From Cohnella luojiensis (GTDB taxonomy: Bacteria; Bacillota; Bacilli; Paenibacillales; Paenibacillaceae), in NCBI RefSeq assembly GCF_004564235.1, contig NZ_SOMN01000038.1, forward strand, positions 1 to 51,704: DNA of 51,704 nt, given 5' to 3'. Each line of letters starts with the position of its first letter. Position 1 is the first letter of the stretch. Position numbers and translations under genes: made by a program. The notes beneath the pieces are model-generated. The model worked only from the letters and a program-made list of their open reading frames with translations. It was not told where the DNA came from and did not search any database. Of this stretch, positions 26,554 to 34,926 are shown piece after piece.

Positions 26554-27051
26554 ATGATTCGATTGTGCGAGAAGAAGGATGAGGACGGCATTTACCGGAT
26601 TATTAACGATGCAGCTAAGGCGTACCAAGGCGTCATTCCGGAGGATCGGTATCATGAACCGTACATGAGAAGGGATGAACTCATTCAAGAGATTGAGGAA
26701 GGCGTCATCTTCTGGGGATTTGAAGATGATGGAGAGCTTTGTGGTGTTATGGGAATTCAGGATAAAGGCGAGGTTGCCTTGATTCGGCACGCGTATGTTC
26801 GAACAGATCAACGCCAAGGTGGTATCGGAACCAAGCTGTTGATACATATTACAAAGCTTACGGATAAGCCAATCTTGATCGGTACATGGGAAGCAGCAAC
26901 TTGGGCAATCTCGTTTTATTTAAAGAATGGCTTTGGTCTTGCAAATGCGGACGAGAAGAGGAACTTGCTTCGGAAATATTGGAATGTACCGGAGCGGCAG
27001 ATCGAGACGTCAGTCGTTCTGTGCTCGCCAGGGTTTCATGCCAAGAAATAG
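26554..27051 (+). CDS. GNAT-family N-acetyltransferase
   Basis: A 165-residue GNAT protein. It starts MIRLCEKKDEDGIYRIINDA and includes AYVRTDQRQGGIGTKLLIHI (the acetyl-CoA pyrophosphate-binding motif A, R/Q-x-x-G-x-G) and WAISFYLKNGFGLA (motif B). Length and order are complete. ATG 26554 has AAGGAGTCG upstream, only 19 bases after the preceding nucleotidyltransferase, so the two are probably co-transcribed. The acceptor substrate is unknown. Confidence 0.88.
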   Translation: MIRLCEKKDEDGIYRIINDAAKAYQGVIPEDRYHEPYMRRDELIQEIEEGVIFWGFEDDGELCGVMGIQDKGEVALIRHAYVRTDQRQGGIGTKLLIHITKLTDKPILIGTWEAATWAISFYLKNGFGLANADEKRNLLRKYWNVPERQIETSVVLCSPGFHAKK

Positions 27052-27074
27052 TGGAAGAGGAATGGAGGAAGAGA

Positions 27075-27611
27075 ATGCAGTACTTCATAGGGATTGTGCC
27101 ACCGTTGGATTATAAAGAGAAAATCATTTCCTTTCAAAAAAACTGGGAAAGCAATGGTTTTATTAATGTTGTAGAGCCTCATATCACTCTAAAAGCACAA
27201 GGGGGATTAACTCCAGACAAAAGATGGCTAGATGATTTAGAAACACTGTGTAGGGATTTCCCATCTTTTCGGATTACACTGACAGAACCAAAATTTTTCG
27301 GCGACTATGTTGTATATTTAAGCATGCAATCGCAAGAGTTATATCAACTACATAATAAAATAGTTAGACTAATAAATCCTTCAGATAGTCTAATTAAGAA
27401 GTATTTCGAACTTGAGGACTTTGTACCTCATCTAACTTTGGGTAAGACTTATTTTGGTATGAACTCAAATGAGCTTAATGAAATGGCAATAGAAGCGCAG
27501 AGATTACTAATGCCTTATCCAACATTTGATGTGAATCAAATAAGGGTATATCAGGAAATTGAACCCTTAGAATACATTACTTATAAGGATATTGCATTGA
27601 AACAACAATAG
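27075..27611 (+). CDS. 2'-5' RNA ligase-like (2H phosphoesterase) protein
   Basis: A 178-residue member of the 2H phosphoesterase superfamily. Both H-x-T catalytic motifs are present: PHITLKAQGG near residue 40 and PHLTLGKTYF near residue 126. The layout matches short LigT/YjcG-type proteins that open 2',3'-cyclic phosphates or similar bonds. ATG 27075 follows GGAGGAAGAG; it begins 23 bases after the GNAT gene and may share its transcript. The physiological substrate is not evident. Confidence 0.85.
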   Translation: MQYFIGIVPPLDYKEKIISFQKNWESNGFINVVEPHITLKAQGGLTPDKRWLDDLETLCRDFPSFRITLTEPKFFGDYVVYLSMQSQELYQLHNKIVRLINPSDSLIKKYFELEDFVPHLTLGKTYFGMNSNELNEMAIEAQRLLMPYPTFDVNQIRVYQEIEPLEYITYKDIALKQQ

Positions 27612-27772
27612 CATTTCTTTCATATCAAACTAACCGTGAAAATTTGATCTTTCTTCCTGTCTTGAATTTTTTACCGATAAATATTTTCTATATGTCGTAC
27701 AGAAATGATGGATTAATATTTATCAAAAACTCATGTTATCATACCACTAATTGAGAAAAGGTGGTGTGTGGT

Positions 27773-28795
27773 TTGGAAAGGAACGTACTTTCGGAGCGTT
27801 TTAGGGTTTTTGCTGAAAGGGAATGTAAGGATTCCAGCAGTCTATATGGGCAGCTTGCAGGAAACATAGCCAATGACCCGAAGTTACTTAAACTAGCGGC
27901 TTATTCGAGACCAGGACAGCCTGTTCCTAACCTCTTATTGGGTGCGGTTCACTATCTACTATTAGGGGGGATAGAACACGAATTAGCTGAGTATTACGCA
28001 AGCATTGTAGGTGAACCACGACCTTCATCGGCAGCAATTAATTATTTCAGGGATTTTTGTAAGCAATACGAAAATGAGATTATTCGGATTCTAGAAAACA
28101 AGCTTGTACAAACAAACGAAGTGAGACGCTGTTCTTACTTGTACCCTAGCTTTTGCTACATTCATAAAATATCGCAAAAACCGTTAGCTCTCATCGAAAT
28201 AGGAACAAGTGCCGGATTGCAACTCCTTTGGGATAAATACAGTTACTCGTATAAATCAAACAAAAAGTACGGAAATGAACAATCGGCTTTAGAGATTACG
28301 GCTGAAATTAGAGGCGATAATATTCCATTCCTTCTTGAGCATAGCCCACCAGTAACATCCAGGATCGGTGTAGATCTGCACATAAATGACCTAAATGATC
28401 CTGAAGATTTTCTTTGGCTGAAAGCGTTAATTTGGCCAGAACATAAAGAACGGATTTCCTATTTTGAAAAAGCCGCTTTATGTTTAGAAAAGCAACCCTT
28501 AGAGTTAGTTGAGGAAGATGGCGTGTCTTTACTTCCGAATATTGCATCGAAGATTACTAAGGATTCAACAATATGCGTTTTTCATACCCATGTGGCCAAC
28601 CAGATACCTCACGAGGCTAAGATAAAATTAAGTGAGCATATTCAAAACCTCGGTGAAGAAAGGGACGTTTTCCACCTCTATAATAATATGTGGGATCTAG
28701 ACCTCCATCTTGATTACTATGTAGACGGGAAAGGACACAAGGAAACGCTGGCAGTAACAGATGGCCACGGCCGGTGGTTTCAGTGGAAAGTATAG
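27773..28795 (+). CDS. DUF2332-family protein
   Basis: A 340-residue protein of the DUF2332 family (named from pattern). It contains ALIEIGTSAGLQLLWDKYSY in the middle, a glycine-rich segment like an S-adenosylmethionine-binding loop, and a C-terminal VFHTHVANQIPHEAKIKL. TTG at 27773 is preferred (AAAGGTGG eight bases upstream) over the GTG at 27761. It stands alone after a 160-base AT-rich gap. Family function is not established; a methyltransferase-like fold is inferred only from the glycine-rich loop. Confidence 0.75.
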   Translation: MERNVLSERFRVFAERECKDSSSLYGQLAGNIANDPKLLKLAAYSRPGQPVPNLLLGAVHYLLLGGIEHELAEYYASIVGEPRPSSAAINYFRDFCKQYENEIIRILENKLVQTNEVRRCSYLYPSFCYIHKISQKPLALIEIGTSAGLQLLWDKYSYSYKSNKKYGNEQSALEITAEIRGDNIPFLLEHSPPVTSRIGVDLHINDLNDPEDFLWLKALIWPEHKERISYFEKAALCLEKQPLELVEEDGVSLLPNIASKITKDSTICVFHTHVANQIPHEAKIKLSEHIQNLGEERDVFHLYNNMWDLDLHLDYYVDGKGHKETLAVTDGHGRWFQWKV

Positions 28796-28949
28796 GAGGC
28801 ATTGAGAGACAATTTATAAATTCGAGACTCAAAGTGAGGTACAACGTTATCCGCATTACGGGCGTTTTTTGAGACTTGAGCAAGACCGTCTAGTCGAAAT
28901 CACGTGGGTTAAGATGCGATAAGAAGATCAAATGAAGGTGATGAGATTA

Positions 28950-29765
28950 ATGAGCGAACAAAGAACAATCGAATTATCAAAGAAAATGAATGATATAGAT
29001 TCCGTATATAATGATTTATTTAAACTTGGAGTCAGAGAGGGGGATATATTAATAGTACATTCTTCTCTTTCAAGCTTAGGGTGGGTTTGTGGAGGTGCTC
29101 AGGCTGTATTAATGGCTCTTAAGCAAGCTGTAGGTAAGAGCGGGACTTTAGTAATGCCCGCACATAGCGGCGGAATTTCCGATCCAGCTGAATGGCGTAA
29201 TCCTCCCGTCCCGAAGGAATGGATAGAAAAGATATATGAAAGCATGCCTGGCTTTGATGTAGACCTTTCGCCAACTAGGGGCATGGGATGTATCGCTGAG
29301 TTATTTAGGACCTTACCAGAATCCATTAGGTCCAACCATCCGCAAGTATCTTTTTCTGCAAGTGGAAAATATGCAAACGTGATTACAGATAATCATCAGT
29401 TAACACCTCAATTTGGGAGGAATACTCCTTTAGGTAAATTGTATGAATTAAACGCAAAAGTTCTTTTATTAGGCGTCAACTATGATTCTTGCACAAGCTT
29501 TCATCTTGCTGAAGCGTTAAATGAAAAAATGCCAAGAAAAAAGATGGGAACTGCAATAATAGAAAATAATAAAAGAGTTTGGAAATGGTTTGAAGATTAT
29601 GCTTATGATTCCGATCAGGATTTTGAGCAGATTGGAAAAGCATTCGAAGAAACTAGCAACGTTACATTGGGTGAAATTGGAAATGCAGAATGTAGATTAT
29701 TTAATATGAAAACAGGTGTTGATTTTGCGGGAGAATGGTTGGAAAAGAATAGATTCCATACATAA
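28950..29765 (+). CDS. AAC(3)-type aminoglycoside acetyltransferase family protein
   Basis: A 271-residue protein of the Antibiotic_NAT/AAC(3) family. Conserved segments: ILIVHSSLSSLGWVCGGAQA, GTLVMPAHSGG, SPTRGMGCIAELFRTLP, NHPQVSFSASGKYA (with the catalytic-region His) and LLLGVNYDSCTSFHLAE. The family acetylates the 3-amino group of 2-deoxystreptamine aminoglycosides, though many chromosomal Bacillales homologues are weakly active or act on other amines. ATG 28950 with AAGGTG nine bases upstream is chosen over ATG 28932, which lacks a site. With the ANT-like gene at 25.7 kb it is the second potential aminoglycoside-modifying enzyme in 4 kb. Confidence 0.88.
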   Translation: MSEQRTIELSKKMNDIDSVYNDLFKLGVREGDILIVHSSLSSLGWVCGGAQAVLMALKQAVGKSGTLVMPAHSGGISDPAEWRNPPVPKEWIEKIYESMPGFDVDLSPTRGMGCIAELFRTLPESIRSNHPQVSFSASGKYANVITDNHQLTPQFGRNTPLGKLYELNAKVLLLGVNYDSCTSFHLAEALNEKMPRKKMGTAIIENNKRVWKWFEDYAYDSDQDFEQIGKAFEETSNVTLGEIGNAECRLFNMKTGVDFAGEWLEKNRFHT

Positions 29766-29786
29766 AAGAGTGGATGTGTATGAAAC

Positions 29787-29814
29787 AACAGGCTGCCGAC
29801 ATCGGTGGCCTGTT
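29787..29814 (+). terminator. Stem-loop after the AAC(3)-type gene
   Basis: AACAGGCTGCCG pairs over 12 positions (two G-T pairs) with CGGTGGCCTGTT across a short loop, 20 bases after the stop codon. No T-run follows, so it is a weak terminator or an mRNA-stabilising hairpin. Confidence 0.5.
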
Positions 29815-29900
29815 CAGCTTACGGACATCGTCATACTTACCTGTGATAAGAATATAAATAAAAGTGGCATTTATAAAAACAGGAAAGTAGTGTGTATAAA

Positions 29901-30305
29901 ATGGCAAAGACCTTCGGTCAGTTAGTTAGTGAGGCAAAGGAAAACATCCCATTAGTCACCCCAGAAGAGGCACAAAAAATGATAGAGGATAATCCAAACA
30001 CTTTAATAGTTGATGTGCGTGATGCTTGGAACATTCGAGAGACGGGAATTATCGCTGGGGCAATACCAATATCGGTCGGAATGCTGGCAGTTAGAGCAGA
30101 CCAAGTACTTCCTGAAAGTTATCGCGACCAACGTTTACAAGACCGTACTAGACCGATTATTACGGCTTGTAATGTTGGAGCCATAGCCTCATTTGGTGCT
30201 AAAACCCTCAAGGACATGGGATTTACGGACGTTTACATTCTTGATGGTGGAACGAAAGCTTGGAAAGATGAAGGACTTCCTATTAAGGAATTTGACGAAA
30301 AGTAA
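29901..30305 (+). CDS. Rhodanese-like domain protein
   Basis: A 134-residue single-domain rhodanese. CDC25-like opening NTLIVDVRDAWNIRETGIIAGA, active-site loop TACNVGAIASFGAKTL with the sulfur-accepting Cys, and the typical end VYILDGGTKAWKDEGLPI. Rhodaneses move sulfane sulfur from donors such as thiosulfate or persulfides to an acceptor. ATG 29901 is taken; a GTG at 29892 closer to AGGAAAG is possible and would add three residues. Followed by a good terminator; monocistronic. Confidence 0.88.
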   Translation: MAKTFGQLVSEAKENIPLVTPEEAQKMIEDNPNTLIVDVRDAWNIRETGIIAGAIPISVGMLAVRADQVLPESYRDQRLQDRTRPIITACNVGAIASFGAKTLKDMGFTDVYILDGGTKAWKDEGLPIKEFDEK

Positions 30306-30323
30306 AATTTACCTTGAAAACAC

Positions 30324-30355
30324 GAGTAGGTTGCCACGGCAGCCTGCTCTTTTTA
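30324..30355 (+). terminator. Rho-independent terminator of the rhodanese gene
   Basis: GAGTAGGTTGC (30324-30334) pairs with GCAGCCTGCTC (30339-30349, G-T pairs included), followed by T5. Confidence 0.8.
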
Positions 30356-30469
30356 TTGAACAAAAGGGCAGATTGTAAATCCGGTACAAATACATCCATA
30401 TCATGGTATCTTATATATGGTGACTAAAAATACCAGTTATTCGACGCCAGAGATTGTTATACCTAGGCT

Positions 30470-30493
30470 GCCGAAAAGCTCGGCAGCCTGCAA
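30470..30493. terminator. Strong inverted repeat, possible terminator
   Basis: AGGCTGCCGA pairs perfectly with TCGGCAGCCT across a 4-5 base loop. It sits about 25 bases beyond the end of the minus-strand small gene at 30516 and would terminate it, although neither side has a T-run. Confidence 0.55.
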
Positions 30494-30515
30494 TTACTAA
30501 ATCCCTCGTTCTTTA

Positions 30516-30686
30516 CTATCGATGATCGTCTAGCGAGGTATGCGCATCGCGGTTCGCCGCCTTAGCAATTTCGCGATCCGTTTCACTTCCGCCTTGGATG
30601 GCATCCGCCGCATTTGCCTGCTGATTCAATTGTTCTTCAGCTTGTCCGATCCCATGCGCCCCTTGATGATTCCGGCTTGATGGCAT
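30516..30686 (-). CDS. Small hydrophilic protein, possibly spore-associated
   Basis: A 56-residue Gln/Asn/Ala-rich, highly hydrophilic protein (MPSSRNHQGAHGIGQAEEQL through AHTSLDDHR). ATG on the minus strand at 30684-30686 is preceded by GGAGGTAATAGCT, a textbook ribosome site. Not recognised as a named family; composition resembles small acid-soluble or spore-coat-associated proteins of Bacillales, which is an inference. It follows another tiny gene by 38 bases. Confidence 0.6.
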   Translation of the reverse strand: MPSSRNHQGAHGIGQAEEQLNQQANAADAIQGGSETDREIAKAANRDAHTSLDDHR

Positions 30687-30724
30687 AGCTATTACCTCCG
30701 CAACATTTTGGGAATTTCCCAAAC

Positions 30725-30820
30725 TTATTTTTTGTTGGTCGAACCCGGGACTGCAGAATCGTGATTGTTTCCGGGATTTTGCGATTTTTTGCCCTTATTA
30801 TTTGTCTTTTGGCGAGACAT
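30725..30820 (-). CDS. Very small basic protein, possibly spore-associated
   Basis: A 31-residue frame (MSRQKTNNKGKKSQNPGNNH through STNKK) on the minus strand with GAAGGGAG about 9 bases upstream of its ATG. Lys/Asn/Gln-rich and unstructured-looking, like the tiny SspN/SspP-type proteins of spores, but no specific homology is claimed. It precedes the 56-residue gene and could form a two-gene unit with it. Confidence 0.4.
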   Translation of the reverse strand: MSRQKTNNKGKKSQNPGNNHDSAVPGSTNKK

Positions 30821-30960
30821 GTAAATGTGCTCCCTTCTGTACGTTCCAAACATTCGCAACCAATGGCTGCCATAAAAAGTATGTCCCGTTGTTTAATTCG
30901 TAATCCGAGAACGAACAGTTACGTGAACTGGAAAATTGTAACCAAGGGACTGATTATCTA

Positions 30961-32052
30961 ATGAACGGATTTCGCTTAGTGGCTCTGTTTATCGTATTGG
31001 GAATAGTCTCCATTTTGTTTTCTTCTCTTGCCAACGCCAACGGCGGACCGGTCTCTTGGCCCCCACCGGGCGACGGTCCTCTGCGGTTCGATCCTGTTTC
31101 TGGAATTAGTCTCATTCGCGAACAGGTGAGCTTCCATTTTGACGAAGAACTGGCTCACCCGACAGTCAACATAGAATACGTGCTGAAGAACACGCTTGAA
31201 CGGAAAACAGAAATACAGATGATGTTCATCACGCCTGCTTTCCAAGATGAATCCCTGCAAGTACATGAGGGAGAACGGAAAGTCGAGGCTTCTTTCGTGG
31301 CAGACGTACAAATCAACGGTTGGGATCCCGAAGTGAAAAAAGATTTCGTGGAGCCGGTTAGCGGGAAACCCATGACCTATAGTGACCGTTATTCCGGTTC
31401 GAATAGACAATCGGTTAACGGACATTCGTTTGAACTGTCGTTTGAACCTACTGAAACACAAAAGGTCTCCATGCAATATACAGCTTACGGAGGCGCTCAT
31501 CGAATCGGGACGGTCAACGAGGTCATCACGCAACTGTACTATTTGACTCCGGCTGCCTATTGGAACGGCGACACTAAGGCGGAGTTGTCTATTCATTTGC
31601 CGGCTCGCCATTATCGAGTTCATTCCAATATCCCGCTCACTCAGCAAGACGCGAGGACCTATCAGGCTCGGCTGGACCGACTTCCGGATGTGGAATGGTA
31701 CTTTTCGTTAACGGATACAACGGGTCTCGTGTTTGGAACCAACGACTCTCTCGTACATAACCGGTTTATTGCAATCATTATCTTCGCATTGATTTTGATT
31801 TCCTATATACAGGCAATCCGCTATCGCAGAGGAAGGTACATGATCTTTGGAGCTGCTGCAAGCCTTTTGGTTCTGTTCCAATTCGTACGGTCAATCGACG
31901 GTCAATATACATCGGACAACTTTCTAAAGCTGCTGCTTGCCCTGCTATTGGCAGGCATTTTTGGTGTCGGACTAATCGTAGTGCACATCCTAAAACTAGC
32001 GAAGAGAAGAACGGGAACCGAAAGTTCATTAATCAAAATAGGTTTTGAATAG
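30961..32052 (+). CDS. Membrane-anchored protein with large beta-rich ectodomain, hypothetical
   Basis: A 363-residue protein. Residues 1-27 are a signal peptide (core LVALFIVLGIVSILFSSLA), residues about 28-255 an extracellular beta-rich region (EKNT/VEASFVADVQINGWDPEV type strands), then three membrane helices near 266-284, 292-310 and 318-346 and a short basic tail. I do not recognise the family. ATG 30961 has only a moderate site (AAGGGA, 11 bases). It has no operon partner. Its own frame continues past the stop for 43 more codons (see next entry). Confidence 0.65.
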   Translation: MNGFRLVALFIVLGIVSILFSSLANANGGPVSWPPPGDGPLRFDPVSGISLIREQVSFHFDEELAHPTVNIEYVLKNTLERKTEIQMMFITPAFQDESLQVHEGERKVEASFVADVQINGWDPEVKKDFVEPVSGKPMTYSDRYSGSNRQSVNGHSFELSFEPTETQKVSMQYTAYGGAHRIGTVNEVITQLYYLTPAAYWNGDTKAELSIHLPARHYRVHSNIPLTQQDARTYQARLDRLPDVEWYFSLTDTTGLVFGTNDSLVHNRFIAIIIFALILISYIQAIRYRRGRYMIFGAAASLLVLFQFVRSIDGQYTSDNFLKLLLALLLAGIFGVGLIVVHILKLAKRRTGTESSLIKIGFE

Positions 32053-32184
32053 TATTATCGTAACCATCTTGTAGCAGGCGTAACTCTGGAACAAGGTGAA
32101 CGAAACCTGGATTATTTTTACGACTCCGCTACCGACAAATTCTTACTCAACGGCAGTATCGGCAGATCGAATCATGTTGCTTGA
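32053..32184 (+). pseudogene. Coding-like fragment after the membrane protein stop
   Basis: In the same frame as the preceding gene, directly after its TAG, 43 codons read HLVAGVTLEQGERNLDYFYD and LLNGSIGRSNHVA before TGA. It looks like protein sequence but has no start codon or ribosome site. It may be the tail of a lost gene; the source is unknown. Confidence 0.3.
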
Positions 32185-32227
32185 TATGAGGATGGCCGCC
32201 TATCTTGAATAAAGGAAGGTTACATTA

Positions 32228-33442
32228 ATGGAATTCAGTTATATTAGTCATCTTCATTGCCCCAAATGTCAAAAGGAATACGGATTCGTTGAAATCCAGC
32301 AGCTGTGCGCGTGCGGATCTCCACTATTAGTCGATTACGATTTGCCGAAGCTTAAAAAGAATTGGACGCTCGCGAGTCTTGTAGGACGATCCAACGATTT
32401 ATGGAGATACCATGAGCTTCTTCCCGTTATCGATCCGAAGAACATCGTAACGTTAGGCGAAGGAATGACTCCGCTCTTGCGAATGGATCGAATGGGGTTG
32501 TCAATGGGAATCGACCATCTTTGGATGAAAGACGAAGGCATCATACCGACAGGAAGTTTTAAGGCGCGCGGAGCGGCTGTCGGAGTATCCAAGGCCAAGG
32601 AATTGGCGGTTCGGGAGCTGGCCATGCCTACCAACGGCAACGCCGGCGCGGCTTGGTCGTTATATGCCGCTAGAGCTGGCATCAAAGCCTCTATCGTGAT
32701 GCCTGTAGGAGCTCCCGTCATTACCCGCAATGAATGCGCGATTTCCGGTGCTAATCTTAACCTGGTTAATGGATTGATCAGCGACGCGGGAAAAATAGTA
32801 GCTCAAGCCGTCAAGGAGCACGACTTGTTCGATGCTTCGACTTTGAAGGAGCCTTATCGGATCGAGGGGAAGAAAACGATGGGGCTGGAGATTATAGAAC
32901 AGCTCAATTGGACAGTACCTGACGTGATCTTGTATCCTACGGGCGGCGGCGTGGGGTTAATCGGGATATATAAAGCGCTGAAGGAGCTTATTGAACTCGG
33001 TTGGATTGAAGAGAAGCTTCCACGCCTAGTAGCGGTACAGGCGGAGGGCTGTGCCCCGATCGTTAAGGCATGGGAGGCAGGAAAGGCTGAATCCCAGTTT
33101 TGGGAGGATTCGAAGACTGCGGCCTTTGGCATTAACGTACCGAAAGCATTGGGTGATTTTCTTGTGCTCAAAGACATTTACGAATCAGGCGGCTGTGCGA
33201 TTGCCATCGATGATGCCTCGCTGCTGGAGGAGCAGAAGAAAATCGCTCGTTTGGAAGGGGCATTCGTATGTCCAGAAGGCGCGGCAACATTCTCGGCGGC
33301 ACGAAGATTAAGGGAAAGCGGATGGATTAAAGCGGGTGAAACCGTCATTGCCCTGAATACGGGAAGCGGAATTAAATATCCGGAAACCGTTCGGGTAGAA
33401 GTCGCCGTATTGGAACCGGGAGAACGCATGACAAGGGGATAA
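32228..33442 (+). CDS. thrC: Threonine synthase (PLP-dependent)
   Basis: A 404-residue fold-type II PLP enzyme matching threonine synthase, which converts O-phospho-L-homoserine to threonine. N-terminal zinc-ribbon-like region with Cys pairs (HCPKCQKEYGF, LCACGSPL), as in the plant/archaeal-type enzymes. PLP lysine in IIPTGSFKARGAAVGVSKAK; phosphate-binding loop YPTGGGVGLIGIYKA; C-terminal LNTGSGIKYPETV. ATG 32228 with AAAGGAAGG upstream. It stands alone, not with hom or thrB. The bacillus ThrC is usually about 350 residues and lacks the Zn region, so this may be an extra, divergent paralogue (threonine synthase-like); the exact substrate is less certain than the fold. Confidence 0.82.
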   Translation: MEFSYISHLHCPKCQKEYGFVEIQQLCACGSPLLVDYDLPKLKKNWTLASLVGRSNDLWRYHELLPVIDPKNIVTLGEGMTPLLRMDRMGLSMGIDHLWMKDEGIIPTGSFKARGAAVGVSKAKELAVRELAMPTNGNAGAAWSLYAARAGIKASIVMPVGAPVITRNECAISGANLNLVNGLISDAGKIVAQAVKEHDLFDASTLKEPYRIEGKKTMGLEIIEQLNWTVPDVILYPTGGGVGLIGIYKALKELIELGWIEEKLPRLVAVQAEGCAPIVKAWEAGKAESQFWEDSKTAAFGINVPKALGDFLVLKDIYESGGCAIAIDDASLLEEQKKIARLEGAFVCPEGAATFSAARRLRESGWIKAGETVIALNTGSGIKYPETVRVEVAVLEPGERMTRG

Positions 33443-33491
33443 AAGTCTACGGCGGATCACTGGGAATAATACAAGCAGGATAATTTCCCAC

Positions 33492-33537
33492 TTGCACGGG
33501 AACAATTGTTCGTAATATGATATAAGAACAAACGTTC
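33492..33537 (+). promoter_or_regulatory. SOS promoter with two LexA boxes
   Basis: Two copies of the Gram-positive LexA/DinR box pattern GAAC-N4-GTTC lie 26 bases apart: GAACAATTGTTC (33500-33511, perfect palindrome) and GAACAAACGTTC (33526-33537). A promoter TTGCAC (33492-33497) / TATGAT (33516-33521) with an 18-base spacer places box 1 between -35 and -10 and box 2 just past -10, ideal for repression by LexA. Confidence 0.85.
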
Positions 33538-33554
33538 CTATGGAGGGGAAGGAT

Positions 33555-33677
33555 TTGGTTAAACTCGTGAAAAGGCATCTCCCGATTAATGCGTACGACA
33601 TCGAAAAACGAGTACCTCGGCAGTTTGATATCGGTCGCATTCTTGCGACTTGGCCGGTGACTCGACATGCCTCCTGA
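33555..33677 (+). CDS. SOS-controlled microprotein upstream of the translesion polymerase
   Basis: A 40-residue basic protein starting with TTG (GGAGGGGAAGG upstream): MVKLVKRHLPINAYDIEKRV, PRQFDIGRILATWPVTRHAS. Its TGA overlaps the polymerase start by 11 bases, so the polymerase is probably translated by coupling. Not recognised; unlike YolD-type small proteins of bacillar UvrX operons in length and motif. It could be a leader peptide or a true partner of the polymerase. Confidence 0.6.
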   Translation: MVKLVKRHLPINAYDIEKRVPRQFDIGRILATWPVTRHAS

Positions 33678-34926
33678 ACGTACCATTTTTTTAGTCGACG
33701 GCCAATCCTTTTACGCATCCGTTGAAAAAGCCGCACACCCGGAGTATCATGACAAACCGGTAGCGGTCGGAGATCCGGAAAGAAAGTCCGGCATCATCCT
33801 GGCAGCCTGTCCGATCGCAAAGTCGAAGGGAGTTACGACGGCGGAGAGAATAGGGGAGGCTCTTGCTAAATGTCCGGATCTAATCGTCATACGACCAAGG
33901 ATGCAACGTTATATCACGATATCGCTTTTGATCACGGAAATATTCGAGTCAATCACTGACCAAGTCGAGCCCTATTCAATCGATGAGCAGTTTTTGGACG
34001 TGACGGGATCCATCGCGACTTTTGGTTCTCCTGCCGAAATCGCTCAATCCATCCAGTCTCGCATCCTTCTGTCGACGGGAGTCTGGTCTAGAGTAGGTAT
34101 CGGCCCAACGAAAATTCTCGCTAAAATGGCAACGGATAACTTCGCCAAGAAACGGAGCGACGGTATTTTCAAACTCGGGTATGAGAATATGGAATCCGAT
34201 CTGTGGCCGCTTCCCGTCCATCATATGTTTATGGTCGGATCTCGTATGACCAAGCATTTTATGTATATGGGACTGAACACGATCGGAGACATTGCGAGAA
34301 TGCCGCTTGCCGATTTCAAAAGGAGAATGAAGCAACGAATGGGGAAACAGAGCGATATCCAGGCGGAATATTACTGGCAGACGGCGCGCGGGATCGATCC
34401 GAGCCCGGTTGTGGCGTCCATACGCGGAAACCTGAAATCGGTTAGTCACGGCAAGGCGCTGCGCAGCAGTCTTTACCGCAAACTGCCGGATATCGAAGTC
34501 GTCCTTCTTGAGCTGGTCGTTGAGGTATGCAGGAGGGCGCGCAGGCTCGGCTATCAAGGTCGGGTTGTTTCCGTAGGCGCTGCCGAAACGGACGGGGAAC
34601 GCTCATCGGGGTTTGGACGACAAATGACGTTGCAACAGCCGACATCGCTTACGCATGAAGTCGCGGCGGCGGCTCGGCAGCTATTCGTGGAGCATTGGCG
34701 CGGACTGCCGTTAAGTCATCTATATATCTCGTTGACGCAGCTTTCCGATGACAAGACCTATCAACTTACGCTTTTTGAAGATCGTGCCGAAGCTTACGAC
34801 ATTGAACGGGCTACGGATGAAATAAAAGACCGTTACGGAAGTCATGCACTTATGCGAGCCTCGTCGCTATTATCTTCCGGAGTAGCAAGAGAGCGGTCTG
34901 AGCAAATCGGGGGACACTACAAATGA
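33667..34926 (+). CDS. Y-family translesion DNA polymerase, UvrX/YqjW type
   Basis: A 419-residue Y-family polymerase, same length as Bacillus UvrX/YqjW. Catalytic acidic residues are present: Asp11 in IFLVDGQSFYASVEKA and Asp106-Glu107 in PYSIDEQFLDVTG. Helix-hairpin-helix motifs (FMYMGLNTIGDIARM) and little-finger region follow. A beta-clamp-binding motif QLTLF occurs near residue 366. Such enzymes copy damaged DNA with low fidelity. The gene lies under two LexA boxes, so induction by DNA damage is expected. ATG 33667 is embedded in the end of the 40-residue gene. Confidence 0.93.
   Translation: MPPERTIFLVDGQSFYASVEKAAHPEYHDKPVAVGDPERKSGIILAACPIAKSKGVTTAERIGEALAKCPDLIVIRPRMQRYITISLLITEIFESITDQVEPYSIDEQFLDVTGSIATFGSPAEIAQSIQSRILLSTGVWSRVGIGPTKILAKMATDNFAKKRSDGIFKLGYENMESDLWPLPVHHMFMVGSRMTKHFMYMGLNTIGDIARMPLADFKRRMKQRMGKQSDIQAEYYWQTARGIDPSPVVASIRGNLKSVSHGKALRSSLYRKLPDIEVVLLELVVEVCRRARRLGYQGRVVSVGAAETDGERSSGFGRQMTLQQPTSLTHEVAAAARQLFVEHWRGLPLSHLYISLTQLSDDKTYQLTLFEDRAEAYDIERATDEIKDRYGSHALMRASSLLSSGVARERSEQIGGHYK

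Noticed and set aside
30637..30873. A 78-codon minus-strand frame overlapping the tiny genes
   Set aside because: A different frame with good ribosome sites explains this stretch better as two small genes.
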